From a virus, in the IMG/VR virus record IMGVR_UViG_3300005842_000023, positions 1-42,704 of that record: a stretch of 42,704 nucleotides of DNA. The stretch is one strand, 5' to 3'. Below are positions 6,266 to 13,800 of this stretch, one piece after another. Within the stretch, counting starts at the first letter, position 1, and every line of letters begins with the position of its first letter. The notes beneath the pieces are model-generated. The model worked only from the letters and a program-made list of their open reading frames with translations. It was not told the origin of the DNA and did no database searches. The translations under genes were made by a program, and so were the position numbers.

Positions 6266-6945
6266 GCGAGCACGCGATTGATATTGCCCCGGCCGAAAAG
6301 CCCCCGATTGCCCAGCCTACCAAGTCCTCCCTGATGAAGGTCGGCGAGCGCGGGATTCAACTTTCCACGGTCGAGGAGATGCTGGTCTTTGCGGGGGCGG
6401 TCATCGATTCAGGACTGGCCCCCTATTCCTTCAAAAACAAACAGGCGGTCTTGGTCGCGATCCAATATGGGGCGGAGCTCGGGCTCCCTCCGATGGCTGC
6501 CCTCCAAAACATTGCCGTGATCAACGGGCGCCCCACGGTCTGGGGCGACGCCGTGCCCGGTATCGGCAATGCCTCAGGCCTAATTGAGGACTATAAGCAA
6601 GAGGAGATCGGCGAGCCGGATAAGGACTCGTGGGGATTTCGGGTCACGATCAAACGCAAGGGCCGCTCGGAGCCCATCGTCTCAACTTACACCGTCGCCC
6701 ACGCGAAGAGGGCGAAGCTGTGGGGAAAGACGGGGCGCGATGGGCAGCCCACTCCATGGATTACGTCGCCTGACCGGATGCTGCTCAATCGCGCGCGCAC
6801 CTTCGCTTATCGCGATGCCGTGCCGGAAAAGATGCGCGGTCTCGTCACGGCCGAAGAGGCGCGTGATTTGCCCATGAAGAACGTCACCCGTTCCCTCGAC
6901 GACATCGACCGCACACCCGATGAACTACGGCAAGATTCTCAATGA
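6262..6945 (+). CDS. recT: RecT-family single-strand annealing recombinase
   Basis: 227 residues. The core AVLVAIQYGAELGLPPMAAL followed by QNIAVINGRPTVWGDAVPGI is the diagnostic RecT/Bet-like segment (positions about 66-105), followed by the polar beta strands FRVTIKRKG and the TPWITSPDRMLLNRARTFAY helix seen in phage RecT proteins. RecT anneals complementary DNA strands during phage recombination and concatemer formation. AGAGAGG lies about 7 nt upstream. The gene overlaps the exonuclease gene by 26 nt, matching the usual RecE/RecT pair organisation. Confidence 0.9.
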   Translation: MSEHAIDIAPAEKPPIAQPTKSSLMKVGERGIQLSTVEEMLVFAGAVIDSGLAPYSFKNKQAVLVAIQYGAELGLPPMAALQNIAVINGRPTVWGDAVPGIGNASGLIEDYKQEEIGEPDKDSWGFRVTIKRKGRSEPIVSTYTVAHAKRAKLWGKTGRDGQPTPWITSPDRMLLNRARTFAYRDAVPEKMRGLVTAEEARDLPMKNVTRSLDDIDRTPDELRQDSQ

Positions 6946-7795
6946 GCCCTTCGGCGAATATCGAGCGACCGATTGCGTCGGCTCGCATCGCCTGGAGGAC
7001 CTCACGCCCTTTCCGATTCGCTATAAACTGCGGTATATAACGAAGGAGCTCCCGGAGCGGGCCGATACCCCCGCGTTCCGCTTCGGGCGGTTCTTTCACA
7101 CCTTCGCCCTGGAGGGCGACAAGGTGGTGTCCCAGCGCTACGTCATGGTCCCCAACTTTGCGCCTCCGCGGCCCACGGCAAGGCAACTGGAGGCCGAGAA
7201 GCCTTCGGAAAAGACCAGGGCCGTGATCAAGTGGTGGGAAGAGTTCGACGCCGAGGCGCAAGGCCGGGAAGAGGTCGACGAAAACGAGTGGTGGCAGGCG
7301 CTTAAAATGGTGGAGTCTATCCGCGCCAAGCCCGTCGTGGCCGAGCTCTTCAAGGCCGGAAACCCTGAGGTCACGTTCCGCCACAAAATGGCGAGTTTCG
7401 GAATTCAGTCCCGCATTGACTGGTTTGACGAAACGGCCACTTCTGCCCCCCTCATCGTGGACGTCAAAACGATCGAGAGCCTGGAGGCTTTCGATTTCCA
7501 GTTCTATAAATACAAGTATTACCGCCAGGCCGCCTTTTACCGCCTGGTCGTCTCCAAGGTCCTTGGCGTGCCCGCGGACCTGCTCCAGTTTGCGTTTGCG
7601 GTCGTCGAGTCGAATCCGCCTTACCTTTGCGCCCGGCGCGACCCTGACTTGCAAAGCCTGGAAATCGGCGCCGAGGAAGTCCTCTCCGACCTAGGCCTCC
7701 TGAAAAAGTGTTACGATGCAAACCACTGGCCCGGCTCCAGCGAAAACCCCGAACCTGTTTCCCTTCCCGAATGGAAGGCCGCCGCTGCCCTATGA
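6920..7795 (+). CDS. PD-(D/E)XK exonuclease, RecE/RecB-like partner of RecT
   Basis: 291 residues. Motifs: GRFFHTFALEG (56-66), E150 in NPEVTF, D167 in SRIDWFD, the catalytic D181-V-K183 in IVDVKT, and a closing YRQAAFY (201-207). This is the arrangement of the exodeoxyribonuclease VIII-type C-terminal nuclease (DUF3799/PD-DExK family). It should resect duplex ends to give the single strands on which RecT acts. The start ATG lies within the end of recT. Confidence 0.88.
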   Translation: MNYGKILNEPFGEYRATDCVGSHRLEDLTPFPIRYKLRYITKELPERADTPAFRFGRFFHTFALEGDKVVSQRYVMVPNFAPPRPTARQLEAEKPSEKTRAVIKWWEEFDAEAQGREEVDENEWWQALKMVESIRAKPVVAELFKAGNPEVTFRHKMASFGIQSRIDWFDETATSAPLIVDVKTIESLEAFDFQFYKYKYYRQAAFYRLVVSKVLGVPADLLQFAFAVVESNPPYLCARRDPDLQSLEIGAEEVLSDLGLLKKCYDANHWPGSSENPEPVSLPEWKAAAAL

Positions 7796-8379
7796 AGACC
7801 CTCGACCTCGATCTCAGGCTGTTCGGATCGCGTGAATATATAGCGAGTGATAATAACGCCCGGGCAACCTGGCTCCAGCTCCTCGCCTACTGTGCGGAGG
7901 AGGAGAACGGCGGCCGGATTGCCGGCGCCCTGAACTTTTCCGACACCCTATGGGGCTTGATGGGCGTTACGGTCGACGCCGTGAACCGGGCCAATTGGCT
8001 TATCACGTTCGAGGGCGATTCGGCGGTAGTGTTCGGCTATCCCGTCGAACAGGAGAGCGTTATCAAGGCAAAGCGAACAGGCGGAAAGAAGGGTGCCGAC
8101 GCTCGCTATGTGAATAACCCTAGGACTCCTACTAGGAGTCCTACTAGCACTCCTAGTGGGACTCCTACTGGGACTCCTACCGAAACCGATGAGCTCTGGC
8201 TGGCTGGACTCAAAAACGATGAAGCGTACCGTGGTATAAACATCGCGATCGAGCACGCGAAATGCGCCCGCTGGTGCCAGGCGAATAAAAAAGTCCTCAG
8301 TCGGCGGCGCTTCATCAACTGGCTTAACAAGGCGGAGCGACCCCTCAATGGCCCTCTAAACGGCGCCCTCATGCGATGA
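7792..8379 (+). CDS. Putative replication initiator, lambda O-like in layout
   Basis: 195 residues from the ATG at 7792, which overlaps the exonuclease stop (ATGA). Residues 1-100 look like a winged-helix domain (ATWLQLLAYCAEEENGGRIA...WLITFEGD); residues 110-131 are a T/P/S linker of repeating TPT units; residues 135-195 form a helical basic C-terminus. The linker is encoded by exact 12-bp repeats. The next gene is a helicase loader. A DNA-binding N-domain, an iteron-bearing linker and a following loader match the O-P arrangement of lambdoid phages. Direct similarity to O was not seen, so function is inferred from architecture. Confidence 0.65.
   Translation: MKTLDLDLRLFGSREYIASDNNARATWLQLLAYCAEEENGGRIAGALNFSDTLWGLMGVTVDAVNRANWLITFEGDSAVVFGYPVEQESVIKAKRTGGKKGADARYVNNPRTPTRSPTSTPSGTPTGTPTETDELWLAGLKNDEAYRGINIAIEHAKCARWCQANKKVLSRRRFINWLNKAERPLNGPLNGALMR
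8119..8182 (+). repeat. 12-bp iteron array, probable replication origin
   Basis: Five contiguous 12-bp units from 8123: GGACTCCTACTA, GGAGTCCTACTA, GCACTCCTAGTG, GGACTCCTACTG, GGACTCCTACCG. Units 1-2 also form the perfect inverted repeat GACTCCTA-C-TAGGAGTC (8124-8140). The repeats use ACT, CCT, AGT and AGG codons, rare in the surrounding genes, so the nucleotide pattern itself seems selected. No obvious AT-rich unwinding tract adjoins it. Confidence 0.65.
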
Positions 8380-9029
8380 GTGACCCCATCAACCCCTTTG
8401 CCGACTTGCGCGCGGAATGGATCGCCGCCGGCATTATCCCAGTCGGAGCCCCTCCTGTCATCGAGCCTACTGACGAGGAGCGCGCTGCAAAGATCAAAGC
8501 CGACATCGCCGCCCAACGCCTGGCGAAGTTTAAAGAGCAATGCCCAGCCCAATTCCGCGCGAAGATTCAACCGGAGCTTTTGCCAAAGCCCGAGGCCTGG
8601 AAAGAAGCGGACAAGTGGTTTGGCACCTTCCCCGGCCTTTGGCTTTGGTCCGCCGAAACCGGTCACGGGAAAACCCGAATGCTTTGGCGCAAATTCGGCG
8701 CCCTCCATGTGGAGCGTGGGCGAAGCGTCTTTAAAATTTCAGGACAAGCCCTCGCCGAAGAATACTTCCGTTACCACATGGAAGGAAACCCCCGCTCCTT
8801 CTATCGATGGGTAACCATGTATGACGTCGTGATGATCGACGACCTCGACAAGATCGACATGTCCGATCGTCGTGCCCCGCGCATGTGCCGAGAGCTCTTC
8901 GATGAGTTCTATTCTCGCAAGTCCGTTGTCCTCGTCACGGCGAACGAGCCCATCGAGTATTTTGAGAACACGATCGGCGGAAGCACTTCCCGCCGAATGC
9001 GGGAGGTCGTGACTGAAATTGAATTTTGA
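8376..9029 (+). CDS. DnaC/P-like AAA+ helicase loader
   Basis: 217 residues. Walker A variant ETGHGKT (94-100), Walker B VVMIDDLDK (151-159), sensor-1 LVTAN (186-190) and a likely arginine-finger/sensor-2 segment SRRMRE (205-210). Length and motif order fit the DnaC/IstB/phage loader family. It should deliver the host replicative helicase to the origin in the gene just upstream; no phage helicase or polymerase is present, so host machinery is probably used. It overlaps the initiator stop (ATGA). Confidence 0.85.
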   Translation: MSDPINPFADLRAEWIAAGIIPVGAPPVIEPTDEERAAKIKADIAAQRLAKFKEQCPAQFRAKIQPELLPKPEAWKEADKWFGTFPGLWLWSAETGHGKTRMLWRKFGALHVERGRSVFKISGQALAEEYFRYHMEGNPRSFYRWVTMYDVVMIDDLDKIDMSDRRAPRMCRELFDEFYSRKSVVLVTANEPIEYFENTIGGSTSRRMREVVTEIEF

Positions 9030-9036
9030 CTTGCCT

Positions 9037-9062
9037 GTTATGCGCCACATGCGCCACATAAC
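9037..9062. promoter_or_regulatory. Tandem 9-bp repeat within an inverted repeat
   Basis: TGCGCCACA occurs twice in tandem (9041-9049, 9050-9058), flanked by GTTATG (9037-9042) and CATAAC (9057-9062). It fills most of the gap before the gene at 9089 and may be an operator. Confidence 0.35.
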
Positions 9063-9088
9063 ACCTAATCAACGGGAGACCCCTTCTA

Positions 9089-9553
9089 ATGAGTAGTAGC
9101 GAGCAAACAGAAAAGAATCTCACTGAGGTTTTCAAAGCGGCCAACGAAGCGCGCGAGCGCGATTTCGAACGCGGCCAGGCGGCACTTTTGCGGCGCGCCA
9201 TTGTTGCGGAAACAGAACTCGCGGCCTACAAGAAGCGATCCGAAATGAAGCCCGCTTTTATTCTCGCCATCAGCCGCTCCCAGCAAATGGCCCTCGTGTC
9301 GTTGATCGGTGAATACATGAGAACGAAAGACGTGCCTCAGGAGTTTGTGGATTGCTCTACGAATCCGCCGACGCCCACGAACACAGGCAACCTCCTTACT
9401 CTCGTCATGACTGCTCCCACGAGCGTTGGGGTCTTGGTAGACGAACTCGTTTACTCCCTGGAAAAGGAAAGTTTGATCGTGAACCTGGTTCAGGCTCAAC
9501 GCGACCAAGCTTGGGAGCAACTCAAGGCCGCCGGCATCACGCCGAAGCTCTAG
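9089..9553 (+). CDS. Hypothetical protein, last gene of the early operon
   Basis: 154 residues, mostly helical, with a charged N-terminus (VFKAANEARERDFERGQAAL) and a hydrophobic LLTLVMTAPTSVGVLVDELV segment. GGGAG lies 13 nt before the ATG. No family recognised. Its TAG overlaps the TAG of the convergent late gene (9550-9553) inside the palindrome GCTCTAGAGC. Confidence 0.65.
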   Translation: MSSSEQTEKNLTEVFKAANEARERDFERGQAALLRRAIVAETELAAYKKRSEMKPAFILAISRSQQMALVSLIGEYMRTKDVPQEFVDCSTNPPTPTNTGNLLTLVMTAPTSVGVLVDELVYSLEKESLIVNLVQAQRDQAWEQLKAAGITPKL

Positions 9554-9900
9554 AGCCGCTCGATCGTGACGTCGACGCCCTCCTCACCGGGAGCCGCCTG
9601 CGAGGACTCAATCAGAATCCGGGGAATCCATTGCCGCGAATCGTCCTCGGGCAGTAACAAGGCAATCGAGGACCGTCGAGAGCATGCCGTCGAGGTCACG
9701 GGGCCGATTGTCTGAGACGCGGAAACTAACAGTGAGACTATATCGCGGATGATTCCCTCCATCTGCTTTTTTCGCTCTGGCTTTGTGACGAGGAGCGGCG
9801 GCCTCCCCTTTCGGGCTGGGATGATTTGCTTCTGGTTCTTGAATGACTTCACGTTTCCGTGCCCGTAAAGACGCACCGTCACCTTCGAGGGCGTAACCAT
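9550..9900 (-). CDS. Hypothetical protein, frame A of an overlapping pair
   Basis: 116 residues from the ATG at 9900 (the same frame has an ATG at 9930). Its N-terminal part TVRLYGHGNVKSFKNQKQII followed by PARKGRPPLLVTKP and the C-terminal part PEDDSRQWIPRILIESS, then PGEEGVDVTIE, look like one small phage family: an N-terminal GHGNVKSFKN, a C-terminal DDSxxWIP and a closing KGEEGVxVxIE pattern. Third positions are G/C-rich in these two parts. RusA-type resolvases have a comparable outline, but I could not confirm it. It shares most of its length with the 9608-9940 frame. Confidence 0.55.
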   Translation of the reverse strand: MVTPSKVTVRLYGHGNVKSFKNQKQIIPARKGRPPLLVTKPERKKQMEGIIRDIVSLLVSASQTIGPVTSTACSRRSSIALLLPEDDSRQWIPRILIESSQAAPGEEGVDVTIERL

Positions 9901-9940
9901 TGCGAGCGAGGATTTGGGCAAGCTGCTCACTGGTGATCAT
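9608..9940 (-). CDS. Hypothetical RusA-like motif protein, frame B of an overlapping pair
   Basis: 110 residues. Its ATG overlaps the upstream stop by 4 nt, the junction used throughout this operon. The first 20 residues (ITSEQLAQILARNGYALEGD) and the segment RYSLTVSFRVSDNRPRDLDG followed by MLSTVLDCLV look genuinely coding; the latter resembles the strand-plus-RDLDG-helix motif of RusA-like phage proteins. The middle has low-complexity A/K/P content, where frame A carries the coding signal. Either both frames are used or the locus contains frameshifts. Confidence 0.5.
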   Translation of the reverse strand: MITSEQLAQILARNGYALEGDGASLRARKREVIQEPEANHPSPKGEAAAPRHKARAKKADGGNHPRYSLTVSFRVSDNRPRDLDGMLSTVLDCLVTARGRFAAMDSPDSD

Positions 9941-10236
9941 TCGAGCGGAGGCCGCGTTCCCTCTTTACGATAAGACGCATCCCTCATGACAAGGTCCGGG
10001 TCGGGAACAATCAGTTCCTTGTTCGCCTTGTCGATCAAACGCGCCCACGCGCGCATATCGGCGAGACTCCAAGTCTCCGAATGCTGGCGTTCCAGTTTAT
10101 CAAAACGTTTCTCCAACTGATGGAGGAGGGCCGAGATCCGCCAGACCCCCAAGGCCACCGTAACGGCCACGCTCACGCACGCGGAGATCGTGAGTGTTAC
10201 GCTCGTATTGGGGGTGATGGCGTCGGCGAGGGTCAT
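9937..10236 (-). CDS. Small membrane protein with cytoplasmic coil, holin-like candidate
   Basis: 99 residues. One transmembrane helix at about 12-34 (VTLTISACVSVAVTVALGVW), then a coiled coil (LLHQLEKRFDKLERQH) and a charged tail ending RPPLE. Single-TM proteins with this layout are frequent in lysis cassettes, and a lipoprotein gene lies just upstream, so a holin or spanin-related role is possible. No endolysin is near. Overlaps both neighbours by 4 nt. Confidence 0.6.
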   Translation of the reverse strand: MTLADAITPNTSVTLTISACVSVAVTVALGVWRISALLHQLEKRFDKLERQHSETWSLADMRAWARLIDKANKELIVPDPDLVMRDASYRKEGTRPPLE

Positions 10237-10685
10237 TTCCTATTGCGGGCGATGGAAGCGGCGGCCAGCATCCCATCACGGAAAGCGTTGATATAGAGAA
10301 TTGCGTTGGGGTCCGTGCTGGAAATAACAGTGGGCTGAAAAGAGACGATATAGGCCTCGTAAATCGTCTGGGTCAAGGTCTCGAAAATTGGTATGTCAGA
10401 TTCGGATACACCGTTTTGCTTACACACGCGAAAAACGTAGTCACTGATAAGCTGCGGGGTGATGGTCGGGTTATTCGTGAGGGCCGCATTGATCCCAAAG
10501 GCCAGCGCCTCTGCCGCTGGAATGTATTTAGGGTTGTTATTTAGAACAGGCGCCAGGCCCGCCATGATCCCAATTTTCTCGATCATCGCCCCTTGGGCGG
10601 CAGTGATCTTGACGGGCGGTCCGTTCGCACAGCCCGAGAACAGTGCGACGATGGCGCAAAGAGTAAATGCGTGGATAGTTTTCAT
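10233..10685 (-). CDS. Lipoprotein (signal peptide with lipobox)
   Basis: 150 residues from the ATG at 10685, chosen because it overlaps the stop of the 10682-10819 gene (ATGA); a GTG 12 nt upstream is the alternative. MKTIHAFTLCAIVALFSGC is a signal peptide with lipobox FSGC, lipidated at C19. The mature part is a helical domain of about 130 residues with N/A/I-rich segments. It would sit on the outer face of a membrane. Outer-membrane spanin or superinfection-exclusion lipoprotein are possible; its size is larger than a typical o-spanin. Confidence 0.7.
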   Translation of the reverse strand: MKTIHAFTLCAIVALFSGCANGPPVKITAAQGAMIEKIGIMAGLAPVLNNNPKYIPAAEALAFGINAALTNNPTITPQLISDYVFRVCKQNGVSESDIPIFETLTQTIYEAYIVSFQPTVISSTDPNAILYINAFRDGMLAAASIARNRK

Positions 10686-10819
10686 TTCTGTTTGCACTTG
10701 ATCAGACAGAGCGGGTCCGTGTTCTTCGCGCGGAGAGCCTGGGATTTCTTGGAGCTGCGAACGAGGGCCGCCGGCTTCTTGCCTTTGCCCGTATATAGTG
10801 GTTGTTGGTTTTTACTCAT
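10682..10819 (-). CDS. Small basic peptide, 45 aa
   Basis: MSKNQQPLYTGKGKKPAALV at the start and CLIKCKQK at the end, very lysine/arginine-rich with no membrane segment. No clear Shine-Dalgarno sequence. It lies 7 nt after the stop of the 1518-aa gene and its TGA overlaps the lipoprotein ATG, which supports it as a real link in the operon. Function unknown. Confidence 0.5.
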   Translation of the reverse strand: MSKNQQPLYTGKGKKPAALVRSSKKSQALRAKNTDPLCLIKCKQK

Positions 10820-10826
10820 AGGAAAA

Positions 10827-13800
10827 TTAACGGCGGTTAGCTTTGCGTTGATCGACGGGCAGCGTCTGCCGGAGTCCGGGAATACCGGACTTAATGGCGG
10901 TCACTGGACCCTCCGCCTTGCGAGGAACCACACCCTTTTCGTCCCGGTCCAGGGCTTCGGCGGTTTGCGAAACCAGTTGCGGCACGAGGGTTGACTTGGC
11001 GATTTCGCCGCCGGCCTTCGCGGTCTCTCGTGGATCGAGGAGTCGAGCCACGGTTGAGGCCCCGCGACCAAAAGGCGTTTCTTCCGCGAGCCCGAGAGCC
11101 GACATCCAAACAGCAGAGCCCAGGCTTTGATCGGCGCCACGAATCTTTTTGTCCATCACGTGGCGAATCGTCGCTCCAATCTGCAAGGCCTCCAAAAGCG
11201 GACTGTGAAGAAGGAAGCTTGGGATGTTCGCCCCAAGGATTTTGATCGTGCCAAACTTCGCATCCGTACGCTTCGGCTTTTCGCCCGTATAGTATCCGCC
11301 CACCTGGTCGGCATTGAGATGGCCAAGGACCAGAGCGGCCGTCCCGATAACGCCCTTTTTGAGGTCGCGCATAATCAGGTCTGCTTGCTCAGGCGAAAGG
11401 TTTTCAATTCCGCGGCGGAAGGCGAGGCCGAGACGACCGGAGCCTGTATATAATCCCGTGGCGTATTGAACGGTTTCCGCCACAATATTAAGCGGCACGC
11501 GGACAATCGGGAAGAGCCCGCGCGCGACACCCGCCGCAACCGTTCCTGCGGGGCTCGGCTTGCCGGTTGCTTTGAGGGGCTGTTCGAGGCGCCCAATGAA
11601 ACTATTCACGCCCTCGGCCAGTATATTATCCTGAAGGAAAATGGAGCGCGAGGCGTCTTTATAGGCCTCTTGCTTGAAGGTCTCTAACATCGCCTTCACT
11701 TGCACCGCCGGGTCGGAAAGGTCCGCGTTATTGGCGAGGTAGCTCTCGATCCGCTTCTGGAGTGAGCGCTCGAACTCGGCGCGTTTCACCGGGGCTTTAA
11801 GGGCGCCATGGAGAGCGCCGAAAAAGTCGATCATGGTCCGCGGCAAAATATCGCTCTCTCGAACGGCGCCGTCCTTGCCCTTGCCGTAGTTGACATCGAG
11901 GTCGCTCTTTCCGGTCGTGAGCGTTTGCCAGGCATCGCGCATCCCTTGAGTGAGAGCAGAGGAAATAGATTTCGCCTCGGCCTTGATGCTTAGACCGCCT
12001 TCGCGCGGTGCGCGCTTCGCAACCTCGGGGATAATTTTTGAGATCCCGGCGCCAATACCCTCTTCCACCAAACTGGAGCCCATGCGAGTCACCGCGGCGG
12101 CAGTGAGTTTTGCCAGAGTCACCGGGCCGGAGAGGAGAAAGCCGCGCTGCCATTTGACGAAGGTGTCCTTCATCTTTTTGAGGATGGGGCGATTCTCCAA
12201 ACGGTCCTTTAAAAGAGCGGTATCGAACTCCTGTTTTGCCCGGGTTGCAGCGGCCTGGAGCCGTTCGGCCTCGGCGTCCAATTGAACCGGCGCCTTTTTG
12301 GGGCGCGGTCCGAAATCAGAATTCGCCAAACGCTCCTGGAGTTCGGCGGTCCGATTTTTCAGCCGCGTTTTCAGGGCGCTCAGTTGCATCTCATCGGGCG
12401 TCTTTCGAGTCTTCGGATTAATGCTGTCACGGAGATATTGGCGCTCCTCCTTAAGGGCTTCGATCCGAGCGCGCTTTGCGTCGAGGGCGGCACTCTTAAG
12501 TTCGGGAGACTTCCCGGCCGGGAAAACCTCCTGCGTACGAATCTGCCTTTCCAGTTCCGCAATCTGTCGATCGGCCATTTTCTCGGCCATGGCGAGGCGT
12601 TGCGCGTCCGTGAGCTCGGGCTTCTGGAAAATCTGGTTGAATTGCTCCTGGAGGGCATCCCGCTGTTTCGTGAGGGCCTCGGCCGCCGCGTCGAGGGTGA
12701 CGGCGGTCCTCGTCTTAACGATGCGAGTACGCGTTTCGATTTGATGCGTGAGATCCGCAATCTGATTGGTGAGCCGGGTTTTGATCCCGTCGAGAGCACT
12801 CTTTAATTGCTTGGCCGGATCAGTGACATTGAAGCCCCCTTTGCGCTTCATCTCGTTTACTTCTTTGATGAGACGCCGCTCCTCGTCACTTGGGGTGCGG
12901 CGCTCCACGCCGGTCTTGGCGGGGGCCTGCCCTTTTTGCATGTCCTCCAGTTTGGCAACCTGCTGCATCTGGCCCTTGAGGTCGCGGAGCTGGGCTTTCA
13001 CCGCGTCTTGGTCGAGAGGCTTAAAGTCGCCGTAGCCTGAAATTGCGTCCATCACTTGCCGGCGATCCATCTCGGGCGCGACGTCCTTAATAACCCCGTG
13101 GACCGCGTCGACCAAGGCGTTCCGCTCTTTCACGCCCCGCCGCACAAAGTTTTCGGCCAGCTTACGAATAAAAGCGGTGAGGTCCTCCGGGGGCGCATCG
13201 TCCTCCACGCGCTTGCGAATGTTGGCGATGGCGCGGTCCCGCTCTTTATCGAGATCGAAGTTTTTGGCCTGTTCGGGCGGTTCGCTCTCGGCGTCCTTTG
13301 CCATTTGTTCGATGGCATCCTCCGCCGCAGCCTCGCTCTCAGCGTCGGCGCCGCCCTTCGTGTGAAGATCGAGCTCCTTCTGAGCCTCGACGATCTTTTT
13401 GTGGGCGGCCTCCACCTGCGCCCCTTCGGCCTCGGTAAGCGGCGCACCGCCCTTATTGGCTCGCTTACGAAGGCGCATATTGGCCAAAGAAAAATCCTCC
13501 CGCGCCATCATCTTTCGGGCGGCAAGGCCTCGCCCCGATTCAGCGCCGCCCACCTTGTTTGCCTGTTCCAGCTCCTGGAGCTGGTCCTCTAATTGCGCAA
13601 GCCGAAGGCGGTCCGAGGCGAGGGTAACCTCACTTCCAATTTCGTGCCCTTCCACGAGCCGCGAGGCAACGCGGTCATATTGATTTTTAAGGTCGATCCT
13701 ACGGTGAAGGAGAATTGCCTGTTCGACGTCGGAAAGGCTCTCGGGCTTGTCGAGTTGCCGCGCGATAATTTCGCTCGCGGCGTCTTCGCCGTCCATCGCA

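Noticed and set aside
6884-7654. 256-codon open frame on the - strand
   Set aside because: Antisense of the exonuclease gene whose catalytic motifs are clear.
8119-8182. CRISPR-like repeat array
   Set aside because: Units are 12 bp with no spacers and lie in frame within a gene.
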